Shown: positions 1 to 6,876 of the stretch, one piece after another
Numbering within the stretch: position 1 is the stretch's first letter
How the letters are laid out: each line of letters begins with the position of its first letter
DNA from: Massiliimalia sp964370215
Lineage (GTDB): Bacteria > Bacillota > Clostridia > Oscillospirales > Ruminococcaceae
Assembly (NCBI GenBank): GCA_964370215.1
Contig: CAYJIM010000029.1
Span: 1-27,102 of the forward strand
Length of the DNA stretch: 27,102 bases
Direction: 5' to 3'
Program-made: the position numbers and the translations under genes
The notes under the pieces: model-generated
What the model was told of the DNA's origin: nothing
Databases searched by the model: none
Seen by the model: the letters and a program-made list of their open reading frames with translations, nothing else

Positions 1-52
1 ATGAAATACAAAAAGGTGTAAAAACAACTGTGAATTATCCTATCTTTTTTGA

Positions 53-81
53 TTGACTATATTCAACGAAAATGGTATAAT
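53..81 (+). promoter_or_regulatory. Sigma-A promoter of the cytochrome b5-like lipoprotein gene
   Basis: A -35 box TTGACT (53-58) and a perfect -10 box TATAAT (76-81) are separated by 17 bases. The box pair lies 53 bases upstream of the ATG at 134, which is preceded by GGAGG at 123-127. The spacing and match to consensus make this a strong housekeeping-type promoter. Confidence 0.8.
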
Positions 82-133
82 TTAGAAAAGCATTCGTGAT
101 AAGCAAGCGCAAAAGATAGAACGGAGGATTTTT

Positions 134-547
134 ATGCAAAAATTATTATTAGGCGCATTACTGTTGGCAGCTCTTTCTTTGGTGGCATGTACAAGTGAGC
201 CAAGTTCTCCTGCTGATGGTGCTAGAGATGCCATAGTAGATTCGGTTCAGGAAACAGATGATAGTGCCCCTGTGAGTGAAGAAGTGGCTGACGACACAAC
301 AGCCGACAGCGAAGAAGCAACCTATACATTGGATGAGCTTGCAATGTATAATGGGAAAGGCGGTATGCCTGCGTATTTTGCAATAGACGGTGTGGTGTAC
401 GATGCTTCAGAACATGCAAAATGGATGGAAGGTAGTCATGGCGGACAGATGGCTGGCACAGACATTACAGAGGCATTTAAGACCATGGGTCACAATGATG
501 ACCGCTACACAAGCTTACCAGTTGTCGGCACCTTAGTGAGTGAATAG
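134..547 (+). CDS. Cytochrome b5-like heme-binding domain lipoprotein
   Basis: The 137-residue protein begins with a hydrophobic signal peptide and a lipobox (LVAC), so Cys19 should be lipidated and the protein anchored outside the membrane. Residues 20-62 are an acidic, Ser/Thr/Asp/Glu-rich linker. Residues 64-135 match the cytochrome b5-like heme/steroid-binding family (YTLDELAMYNGK, PAYFAIDGVVYD, LPVVGTL). His102 (in SHGG) and His120 (in MGHND) are candidate axial heme ligands. GGAGG lies 6 bases before the ATG, and the gene has its own promoter and terminator, so it is probably monocistronic. It may carry electrons at the cell surface, but the partner is unknown. It is convergent with the hydrogenase operon and not part of it. 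The family call is firm; heme binding is inferred. Confidence 0.85.
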   Translation: MQKLLLGALLLAALSLVACTSEPSSPADGARDAIVDSVQETDDSAPVSEEVADDTTADSEEATYTLDELAMYNGKGGMPAYFAIDGVVYDASEHAKWMEGSHGGQMAGTDITEAFKTMGHNDDRYTSLPVVGTLVSE

Positions 548-580
548 GCCATATATAGCAACTCAGCAAACTGGAAACAA

Positions 581-613
581 AAAGAGCGTATCACCAATGG
601 TGATACGCTCTTT
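581..613. terminator. Bidirectional intrinsic terminator between the b5-like gene and hydA
   Basis: A perfect 15-bp stem (581-595 pairing with 599-613) with a 3-base loop ends in TTTT on the plus strand and in TTTTTG on the minus strand. It sits between convergent genes, 34 bases after one stop codon and 38 bases beyond the other, so it can end both transcripts. Confidence 0.9.
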
Positions 614-650
614 TCTATATCCCTACACGAAAGAGTAGGGGAGGGTGCTC

Positions 651-2393
651 TTAGTAACGATCGCGTTTGACGTAAGAGGTGTGCAGAATCTCATGCGCTT
701 TATGGCTACCCGGTTTACCAAGGAAGTTGTCGTAAACTTCTTTGATGGATGGGTTTTCATGAGATTTGCGGAGAGGTCTTTGTCTGTCCAACTCATACAA
801 AGCATTTGCACGCATTGCACGGATGTCGGTAAAGTTTTGTACCGAAGCCGGTTGGAATGCTTGGCCACCACCGTTGACACAACCGCCAGGGCATGCCATT
901 ACTTCGATGATGTGGTAGTTTGCTTCGCCATTTTTCACACGGGTCAACAATTCTTTTGCATTGGTCAAACCGGAGCAAACAGCAGCTTTGACTTCCAAAT
1001 CGCCAATTTTGTAGCTAGCTTCTTTGATTCCTTGGGTACCACGAACCTCTGCGAATTCAACGTTCTCCAAGGTTTCGCCGGTCAATGTTTCAACAGCGGT
1101 ACGAAGAGCCGCTTCCATAACCCCACCGGTAGCACCGAAGATAACCCCAGCGCCGGTCGATTCGCCCAGCGGATGATCAAATTCTTCTTCCGGAAGATTG
1201 GTGAACATCAAACCAGCACGTTTGATCATGCGGGACAGCTCTCTGGTGGTGATGGAAATATCCATATCAGCCAAACCAGCAGCGTCTTGATCGTCACGAC
1301 CAATTTCGAATTTTTTCGCAGTACAAGGCATAACCGATACAGAAACGATGTCTTTTGGATCGATGCCCATTTTTTCAGCATAGTAAGTTTTAACAATCGC
1401 ACCAAACATTTGTTGCGGAGACTTACAGCTGGAGAGGTTCGGGATGAATTCCGGGAAGTAATGCTCACAGAATTTAACCCAACCTGGGGAACAGGAAGTA
1501 ATGATTGGCAATTTGCCACCATTTTGTACACGATCCAAAAACTCAGTAGCTTCTTCCATGATGGTCAAGTCAGCAGAGAAGTTGGTGTCGAATACTTTAT
1601 CAAAGCCCAAACGACGGAGTGCAGCAGCCATTTTACCTTCCACGTTGGTGCCGATCGGCATACCAAACGCTTCGCCGAGCGATGCACGGACAGCAGGAGC
1701 AGTTTGTACGACTACGTGTTTGGTTGGGTCTGCGATAGCATCCCAAACTTTTTGGGTATCATCAATTTCGCTCAAAGCACCTGTTGGGCACACGGTGATA
1801 CATTGGCCACAGGATACGCAAGGAGTTTCACCGAGTGGGGATTCGAATGCACAGCTGATGTTGGTAGCTTGTCCACGTTCATTCGCACCGATGACAGCAA
1901 CTGCTTGGTTGTGTTTACATACAGCAACACAACGACGGCAGAGGATACATTTGTTGTTGTCGCGATACATGTGTTTTGCAGAAGCATCGATTTCATATTC
2001 GATGGTTTCGCCAGCAAAGCGATTTTCATCTTCTACACCGTATTCTTGACAGAGTTGTTGGAATTCGCAGTTCCCACTTTTCACGCAGGAAAGACATTTT
2101 TTGTCATGTTGGGAAAGCAACAATTCGAGGTTTGTTTTTCTCGATTGGTTGATTTTCGGAGAGTTTGTAGTTACTTCCATCCCTTCATTGACAGGGTATA
2201 CACAAGCAGTAACGAGGGTTCTTGCCCCTTTTACTTCAACCATACAAATACGGCAAGCGCCGATTTCGTTGATTTCTTTTAAGTAACACAAAGTTGGGAT
2301 TTCAATCCCAGCTTCTCGTGCAGCTTTCAAGATCGTGTAATCTGCCGGCACGCTCATGGGCATACCATTGATTTTAATATTTACATTTCCCAT
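651..2393 (-). CDS. hydA: [FeFe] hydrogenase catalytic subunit of the trimeric HydABC type
   Basis: The 580-residue cytoplasmic subunit holds the H-cluster and interconverts H2 with protons and electrons. In order it shows an N-terminal [2Fe-2S] domain (C36, C47, C50, C64), a His-ligated [4Fe-4S] site (H96, C100, C103, C109), two ferredoxin-type [4Fe-4S] motifs (C149-C159 and C192-C202), then the H-domain with L1 TSCSPGW (C301), L2 MPCTAKKFE (C357) and L3 EVMACPGGC (C501, C505). The C-terminal PGSHKAHEILHTSY is the small-subunit-like tail. This is the M3 architecture of trimeric enzymes, which typically couple NADH and reduced ferredoxin to H2. It is the last gene of the hydC-HATPase-ferredoxin-hydB-hydA operon, 21 bases after hydB. 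An AGAGGAG ribosome site lies rather far (about 14 bases) from the ATG. L1 has Ser where many enzymes have a second Cys. Confidence 0.95.
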   Translation of the reverse strand: MGNVNIKINGMPMSVPADYTILKAAREAGIEIPTLCYLKEINEIGACRICMVEVKGARTLVTACVYPVNEGMEVTTNSPKINQSRKTNLELLLSQHDKKCLSCVKSGNCEFQQLCQEYGVEDENRFAGETIEYEIDASAKHMYRDNNKCILCRRCVAVCKHNQAVAVIGANERGQATNISCAFESPLGETPCVSCGQCITVCPTGALSEIDDTQKVWDAIADPTKHVVVQTAPAVRASLGEAFGMPIGTNVEGKMAAALRRLGFDKVFDTNFSADLTIMEEATEFLDRVQNGGKLPIITSCSPGWVKFCEHYFPEFIPNLSSCKSPQQMFGAIVKTYYAEKMGIDPKDIVSVSVMPCTAKKFEIGRDDQDAAGLADMDISITTRELSRMIKRAGLMFTNLPEEEFDHPLGESTGAGVIFGATGGVMEAALRTAVETLTGETLENVEFAEVRGTQGIKEASYKIGDLEVKAAVCSGLTNAKELLTRVKNGEANYHIIEVMACPGGCVNGGGQAFQPASVQNFTDIRAMRANALYELDRQRPLRKSHENPSIKEVYDNFLGKPGSHKAHEILHTSYVKRDRY

Positions 2394-2414
2394 AGGATTG
2401 GTACACTCCTCTTT

Positions 2415-4202
2415 CTATTTCTTATAGATTGCGCCAAATTTACATCTTTCAACGCAGGCGCCACATTTTACACATTTGGTTTTGTCAATGATATGTGGGT
2501 TTTTCACACTACCTTCGATTGCATTTGCAGGACAAACACGAGCACAAAGGGTACAACCTTTACATTTCACTTCATCAATATGGTAGTTGATCAGGTCTTT
2601 ACAAACACCGGCAGGACAAACCTTGTCAACGATATGGGAAACATATTCGTCGCGGAAGAAGTTCAAAGTAGACAACACAGGGTTTGGTGCTGTTTGACCC
2701 AGACCACACAAAGAGTTTTCTTTGATAAAGTAGCAGAGTTCTTCCATTTTATCCAAATCTTCCAAGGTTGCATTCCCTTTGGAAATTTTTTCAAGCATTT
2801 CATAAAGGCGTTTTGTACCAACACGGCAAGGGGTACATTTCCCACAGGATTCATCAACGGTAAATTCTAGGAAGAATTTCGCGATGTCAACCATACAGCT
2901 GTCTTCGTCCATGACGATCAGACCGCCGGAGCCCATCATCGAACCAATGGCAATGAGGTTGTCGTAGTCGATTTCGATGTCAAAGTGTTCCATTGGGATA
3001 CAACCGCCGGAAGGACCACCGGTTTGTGCCGCTTTGAATTTTTTGCCATCCGGAATACCGCCGCCGATTTCGTCAACGATTTCACGCAGAGTAGTACCCA
3101 TTGGTACTTCAACAAGACCGGTGTTGTTGATTTTACCGCCAAGTGCGAATACTTTGGTCCCTTTGGATTTTTCAGTACCCATTGCAGCAAACCACTCAGC
3201 ACCATTCAAGATGATTTGTGGGATGTTGGCATAAGTTTCAACGTTGTTCAAGATGGTTGGTTTACCAAACAACCCTTTGACAGCAGGGAACGGAGGACGT
3301 GGACGTGGTTCACCACGGTTGCCTTCGATGGAGGTGATCAATGCGGTTTCTTCCCCACAAACGAACGCCCCTGCACCGAGACGGATGTCCAGGTCAAAGT
3401 CAAAGCCGGATTCAAAAATATTTTTGCCGAGCAAGCCGTATTCACGTGCTTGGTCGATTGCAATTTGCAAACGTTTGACAGCGATTGGATATTCTGCACG
3501 CACATAAACGTACCCTTGGGTTGCACCAATTGCGTACCCTGCAATTGCCATTGCTTCGATGAGCGCATGTGGGTCACCTTCCAAAACGGAACGGTCCATG
3601 AATGCACCGGGGTCCCCCTCATCCGCATTACAACATACATATTTTTGATCAGCAGTATTTGCTGCTGCAAATTTCCATTTCAAACCGGTTGGGAAGCCAC
3701 CGCCCCCACGGCCACGAAGACCGGAATCCAACAATGTTTGGATGACATCTTCAGGTTTCATTTCAGTGACAACTTTACCGAGTGCTGCGTAACCGTCAAA
3801 CCCGATGTATTCATCGATGTTTTCTGGGTTGATGACACCACAGTTTCTCAAAGCGACACGTTTTTGTTTTTTGTAGAAGTTGGTTTCATTGAGCGATTTG
3901 ACATCGTCACCAACAACGGTTTCAGAGTAAAGCAAACGCTTTACAATACGGCCTTTGAGTAGATGTTCCGAAACGATTTCTTCAATGTCGCTTTCCTGTA
4001 CGAGCGAGTAGAAGGAGCCTTCCGGATAAACGATCATGATAGGACCCAACGCACACAGCCCAAAACAACCGGTACGGATAACTTGTACTTCTTCAGTCAA
4101 GCCTTGCGCCGCCAGTTGGGACTCGAGTGCTGTGATGATTTTTTCACTGCCGGAGGAGGTACAACCGGTACCACCGCAGACAAGCACATGAGAACGATAC
4201 AT
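2415..4202 (-). CDS. hydB: NuoF-like FMN/NADH-binding hydrogenase subunit
   Basis: The 595-residue protein is the NAD(H)-oxidising, flavin-bearing subunit of a trimeric [FeFe] hydrogenase. Residues 1-90 form a thioredoxin-like [2Fe-2S] domain (C9, C14, C46, C50). The NuoF core follows, with the glycine-rich GLRGRGGGGFPTG (161-173) and CNADEGDPGAF for FMN and NADH binding, an SLBB region, and the ESCGKCTPCR cluster motif near the end of the core. The C-terminus adds two [4Fe-4S] motifs (CKGCTLCARVCP and CVKCGACVERC) that NuoF of complex I lacks but HydB/HndC proteins have. The AAGGAGG ribosome site overlaps the TAA stop of the upstream ferredoxin gene, so the two are probably coupled in translation. 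Confidence 0.95.
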   Translation of the reverse strand: MYRSHVLVCGGTGCTSSGSEKIITALESQLAAQGLTEEVQVIRTGCFGLCALGPIMIVYPEGSFYSLVQESDIEEIVSEHLLKGRIVKRLLYSETVVGDDVKSLNETNFYKKQKRVALRNCGVINPENIDEYIGFDGYAALGKVVTEMKPEDVIQTLLDSGLRGRGGGGFPTGLKWKFAAANTADQKYVCCNADEGDPGAFMDRSVLEGDPHALIEAMAIAGYAIGATQGYVYVRAEYPIAVKRLQIAIDQAREYGLLGKNIFESGFDFDLDIRLGAGAFVCGEETALITSIEGNRGEPRPRPPFPAVKGLFGKPTILNNVETYANIPQIILNGAEWFAAMGTEKSKGTKVFALGGKINNTGLVEVPMGTTLREIVDEIGGGIPDGKKFKAAQTGGPSGGCIPMEHFDIEIDYDNLIAIGSMMGSGGLIVMDEDSCMVDIAKFFLEFTVDESCGKCTPCRVGTKRLYEMLEKISKGNATLEDLDKMEELCYFIKENSLCGLGQTAPNPVLSTLNFFRDEYVSHIVDKVCPAGVCKDLINYHIDEVKCKGCTLCARVCPANAIEGSVKNPHIIDKTKCVKCGACVERCKFGAIYKK

Positions 4203-4216
4203 ACTATAAATCCTCC

Positions 4217-4591
4217 TTAACCTAAGTCGACTGTGCCGATGGTGTATTCGGCCACAGGGTTGCCATTGACCAAATGATTTGCGACAACGTTAGCGACTTT
4301 TTCTGCGGTCATTTTTACATAAGTGGTTTTGGTACCATCTGGGGTGTACACTTCCACAACAGGCTCAAATTGGCAAATGCCGATACAACCGGTTTGGGTT
4401 ACAGCAACATTGTTCAAGCCTCTTTTTGCAACTTCTTCAGTAAATGCAGTCAAAACCGGACGTGCACCTGCAGCGATCCCACAAGTAGCCATCCCAACAA
4501 CGACACGAATGCTGTCGCCGTCAGCTTCACGGACATTAACCGATGCCTGCATTTTATCGCGAATTGCTTTCAATTCTGCTAAACTTTTCAT
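4217..4591 (-). CDS. Thioredoxin-like [2Fe-2S] ferredoxin-type hydrogenase accessory protein
   Basis: The 124-residue protein resembles the stand-alone thioredoxin-like ferredoxin domain (HndB-like) encoded in many clostridial trimeric hydrogenase operons. It shows GMATCGIAAGARP (C37) and QTGCIGIC (C69, C73), followed by PVVEVYTPDG. Only three cysteines are present in the whole protein, whereas the classical fold uses four to bind [2Fe-2S]; either a different ligand is used or a cluster is not bound. It lies between the HATPase gene (25 bases upstream) and hydB, in the same operon. A role as an electron carrier or assembly partner is inferred from position. Confidence 0.8.
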   Translation of the reverse strand: MKSLAELKAIRDKMQASVNVREADGDSIRVVVGMATCGIAAGARPVLTAFTEEVAKRGLNNVAVTQTGCIGICQFEPVVEVYTPDGTKTTYVKMTAEKVANVVANHLVNGNPVAEYTIGTVDLG

Positions 4592-4616
4592 AAATTGACA
4601 CCGTCCTTATCAAATT

Positions 4617-5162
4617 TTATCCCGCCTCAACAACTGCGGTTTGTTCTTTGAGATATTCTCGAATCCAGCACTGTACATCATAAGTATCCAAAGACACCCC
4701 TTCCAGTACTTGTCGAAGTTCTCGTGTATCCAAGCAAAGAGATTGCTCTTCAATCTGGTAGGTATAAGTAAAATCAATGGTGGGGTTGAGTGCAATGAGA
4801 GAAACCATCGTTTCTGTCATATCGCCAACGGGCATCAAATCAATGTGTGAAAGCCCATATGTCGCGATGACTGTTGTACCCACGTCCACCGTGCTGTCGA
4901 TGGAAAAGGTTCCACCTGTCATTTCAGCTGACAATTTGAAAAACGGAACCCCAAGACCAACCGGTCGGGTGGTTCTGGTGGTAAAAAACGGATTTTCCAC
5001 CGCTTGTACCTGTTCTTGTGTCATGCCGTGACCATCATCCTTTACAGTAATGATCATTTGATCAGTAGATGGATATTTTGCGATACTGATTTCAATGAGT
5101 GACGCATTGGCACGGATTGAATTTTGTGCAATATCTAAAATATTCAAGGAAAGTTCCTGCAA
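4617..5162 (-). CDS. HATPase_c (histidine kinase-like ATPase) domain protein of the hydrogenase operon
   Basis: This 181-residue protein has a GHKL ATPase fold: N-box LDIAQNSIRAN (Asn14), G1 box DDGHGM (42-47) and G2 region TTRPVGLG (64-71). There is no phospho-accepting His domain, so it resembles stand-alone kinases or anti-sigma factors. The start is TTG at 5162, chosen because AGGGGG lies just upstream and the N-terminal MQELSLNILDIAQNS fits the family; there is no suitable ATG. The gene sits 25 bases after hydC and 25 before the ferredoxin gene. Small HATPases of this kind recur in HydABC operons, but their target is not known. The C-terminal third (about residues 110-181) has no recognised domain. 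Confidence 0.8.
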   Translation of the reverse strand: MQELSLNILDIAQNSIRANASLIEISIAKYPSTDQMIITVKDDGHGMTQEQVQAVENPFFTTRTTRPVGLGVPFFKLSAEMTGGTFSIDSTVDVGTTVIATYGLSHIDLMPVGDMTETMVSLIALNPTIDFTYTYQIEEQSLCLDTRELRQVLEGVSLDTYDVQCWIREYLKEQTAVVEAG

Positions 5163-5187
5163 ACCAAATCCCCCTAGACTGTATACA

Positions 5188-5691
5188 TTATACTTCTACG
5201 CCGTATTTTGCAAGGATGTCATCGACATCATCAACAACGAGTTTACCGTAAACTTCTTCATTGACGGTCAAAACAGGAGCAAGACCACAAGCACCGATAC
5301 AACGACAAGCTTCGAGCGAGAATTTCCCGTCCGGTGTACATTCGCCGTTTTTGATGTTCAAGCGTTGTGCCAATTTGTCAAACACGTCGCCAGCACCTTT
5401 TACATAACATGCAGTCCCGAGACATACTGAGATTGTGTATTCGCCTTTTGGTGTCAAAGAGAATTGCGAGTAAAAAGTAACTACCCCATAAACCTCTTCG
5501 AGGGACATATCCAAACCTCTTGCAATCATTGTTTGCACTTCGATCGGCAAGTAGCCGTACAGATCTTGTGCTTCTTGCAATACCGGCATCAATGCACCTT
5601 TTTGATCTTTGTGCGTGTCAATGATCTTCATGAGCTGTGCTTCTTGCTCAGGCGTACCATTGAAGGGAAGTACTTCCTTTTTTGTTGCCAT
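5188..5691 (-). CDS. hydC: NuoE-like [2Fe-2S] subunit of the trimeric hydrogenase
   Basis: The 167-residue protein is the thioredoxin-fold [2Fe-2S] subunit (24-kDa NuoE family) that partners HydB. The cluster ligands are visible as CLGTAC (C90, C95) and CRCIGAC (C131, C135). The N-terminal helical region (PVLQEAQDLYGYLP, EEVYGVVTFYSQF) is typical. It is the first gene of the minus-strand operon, with a near-perfect AAAGGAGG eight bases before the ATG. Upstream is the 328-bp divergent regulatory region with a Rex-type palindrome. Confidence 0.95.
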   Translation of the reverse strand: MATKKEVLPFNGTPEQEAQLMKIIDTHKDQKGALMPVLQEAQDLYGYLPIEVQTMIARGLDMSLEEVYGVVTFYSQFSLTPKGEYTISVCLGTACYVKGAGDVFDKLAQRLNIKNGECTPDGKFSLEACRCIGACGLAPVLTVNEEVYGKLVVDDVDDILAKYGVEV

Positions 5692-5742
5692 TTCAAAACC
5701 TCCTTTAATCGTGAGTATCTTTTAAGATGTGACCGAGGATGT

Positions 5743-5760
5743 TTGTTACAAAATTAACAA
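5743..5760. promoter_or_regulatory. Rex-type operator (TTGTTACAAAATTAACAA)
   Basis: This 18-bp palindrome matches 13 of 14 fixed positions of the Rex consensus TTGTTAA-N4-TTAACAA. It lies 52 bases upstream of the hydC start and just downstream of the predicted minus-strand -10 box, a position suited to blocking transcription. Rex is the NADH/NAD+-sensing repressor of fermentation and hydrogenase genes in many Firmicutes. A 7-bp inverted repeat, TGTGACC (5728-5734) and GGTCACA (5767-5773), brackets it. Confidence 0.75.
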
Positions 5761-5797
5761 ATTTATGGTCACAAATGAAGATTCTCATATACAATTT

Positions 5798-5826
5798 ATT
5801 ATATCATATCTTCTAATAAAAAGCTA
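5798..5826 (-). promoter_or_regulatory. Predicted promoter of the hydCBA operon
   Basis: On the minus strand TATAAT (5798-5803) is preceded directly by TGA, giving an extended -10 element (TGnTATAAT). The -35 region at about 5821-5826 is poor. Transcription would begin near 5791 and run through the Rex-type operator. Confidence 0.55.
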
Positions 5827-5844
5827 TTGTGCGTAACAGCACAA
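5827..5844. promoter_or_regulatory. Palindrome TTGTGC-N6-GCACAA in the divergent region
   Basis: A perfect 6-bp inverted repeat with a 6-base spacer lies immediately upstream of the hydC promoter region. It shares the outer TTGT/ACAA of Rex sites but differs in the middle, so it could be a weak second Rex site or the site of another regulator. Confidence 0.4.
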
Positions 5845-5913
5845 CAAAATTATATTTTTTTATCCAGTATTGCCAAAAATGACAAAAGTTGCACCTTGTA
5901 TGTGATAGAAGCA

Positions 5914-5943
5914 TTGCAATACAAAATTGAATAGTGGTATAAT
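5914..5943 (+). promoter_or_regulatory. Predicted promoter of the sensory hydrogenase operon
   Basis: TATAAT (5938-5943) is preceded by TGG, an extended -10. TTGCAA (5914-5919) is a partial -35 at 18 bases. A palindrome TTGTA-GCGA-TACAA (5972-5985) lies between this promoter and the ribosome site, and TTGTAT/ATACAA (5896-5924) flanks the -35. Confidence 0.6.
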
Positions 5944-6019
5944 ATGAGAAGTTTCACAGTAGTGCTTGGTTTTGTAGCGATACAAGACGGCGTTTGAAAT
6001 ATTGAGAGGAGGCATTGTG

Positions 6020-6367
6020 ATGACCTTACAGGATGTAAAAAATATCTTAGGATGTACCGTCCATTGTGGTGAGGAAGACTTAGATCGTGAAATCCATACC
6101 GCATGTGGATCGGACATGATGAGTGACGTACTGGCATTTGTAAAGGATCAATCGATTTTGTTGACAGGGCTTGTCAATCCACAGGTGGTGCGCACCGCGG
6201 ATATGATGGACATGCTTTGTGTCGTGTTTGTAAGAGGGAAGACCCCGTCTGAGGAAATGATTGCCCTTGCAGAATCGAGAGATATTGTATTGATGAGTAC
6301 TAGCCAACGTATGTTTGCCGCTTGCGGAAGACTATGGGAAGAGGGCTTAGAAGGCGGAGAACACTAA
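6020..6367 (+). CDS. DRTGG-domain protein, first gene of the HydS operon
   Basis: This 115-residue protein resembles the small single-domain DRTGG family proteins found beside sensory [FeFe]-hydrogenases. It starts MTLQDVKNILGCTVHCGEED and has the alternating hydrophobic pattern ILLTGLVNPQVVRTADMMD followed by MLCVVFVRGKTPSEEMIALA. The ATG at 6020 is chosen because GAGGAGG (6006-6012) is correctly spaced; a TTG at 6002 would overlap that ribosome site. The DRTGG fold is known as a regulatory or ligand-binding domain in other proteins; what it binds here is unknown. It is a distant paralog of the protein at 8214-8546. Confidence 0.75.
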   Translation: MTLQDVKNILGCTVHCGEEDLDREIHTACGSDMMSDVLAFVKDQSILLTGLVNPQVVRTADMMDMLCVVFVRGKTPSEEMIALAESRDIVLMSTSQRMFAACGRLWEEGLEGGEH

Positions 6368-6384
6368 AAGTAGGGGTGACAACG

Positions 6385-6807
6385 ATGAACGAAGCAGTAC
6401 AGCTGCATTATGAAGTAGACGGTGACGATTTTACCCGTGCAGGGGAAGCGTCTGCCGATGTAAAGAAGCATTTGAGAAAGTTGGGGGTAACCCCTGATGT
6501 GATTCGTAAAGTTGCCATCGCACTGTATGAAGGCGAAATCAACATGGTCATCCATGCCGACGGTGGTTATATCAATGTTGAAATCGGTAGTCAAGCCATT
6601 AAAATGAGCCTTTGTGACAAAGGTAAGGGGATTGCCGATGTAGAGCTTGCCATGCAGGAAGGGTTTTCCACTGCACCAGACGAAGTGCGTTCTTTGGGCT
6701 TTGGTGCTGGTATGGGTTTGCCGAACATGAAAAAATACAGTGATGAGATGTCAGTGGAATCGACGGTGGACGTCGGTACCAATGTTTATATGACAGTCTA
6801 CCTGTAA
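6385..6807 (+). CDS. RsbW-like HATPase (anti-sigma factor / serine kinase family)
   Basis: The 140-residue protein has the GHKL fold of the RsbW/SpoIIAB group: N-box around EGEINMVIHA (E50-A58, Asn53), G1 box DKGKGI (78-83) and G2 box GFGAGMGL (105-112), ending in the usual STVDVGTNVYMTV strand. Family members phosphorylate an anti-anti-sigma partner on Ser/Thr or bind a sigma factor. No STAS or sigma gene is in the window, so the partner is unknown. The start at 6385 is supported by AGGGG eight bases upstream; it follows the DRTGG gene by 17 bases and precedes the HydS-like gene by 69. Confidence 0.85.
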   Translation: MNEAVQLHYEVDGDDFTRAGEASADVKKHLRKLGVTPDVIRKVAIALYEGEINMVIHADGGYINVEIGSQAIKMSLCDKGKGIADVELAMQEGFSTAPDEVRSLGFGAGMGLPNMKKYSDEMSVESTVDVGTNVYMTVYL

Positions 6808-6876
6808 ATCCATACCAGGAAAGACCGTAAGATTAAATTATGATTGCGATTATCTAAAAAGAGAGGAGGGCTTTTG

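Noticed and set aside
1..56. A frame reading EIQKGVKTTVNYPIFFD then TGA at 54-56, possibly the end of an upstream gene
   Set aside because: Only 17 codons, no recognised motif and no terminator after it; its stop overlaps the -35 box of the lipoprotein promoter. Too little to call.
645..2282. A 545-codon plus-strand frame opposite hydA
   Set aside because: It is antisense to a gene with complete hydrogenase motifs, lacks any recognisable domain and starts without a ribosome site.
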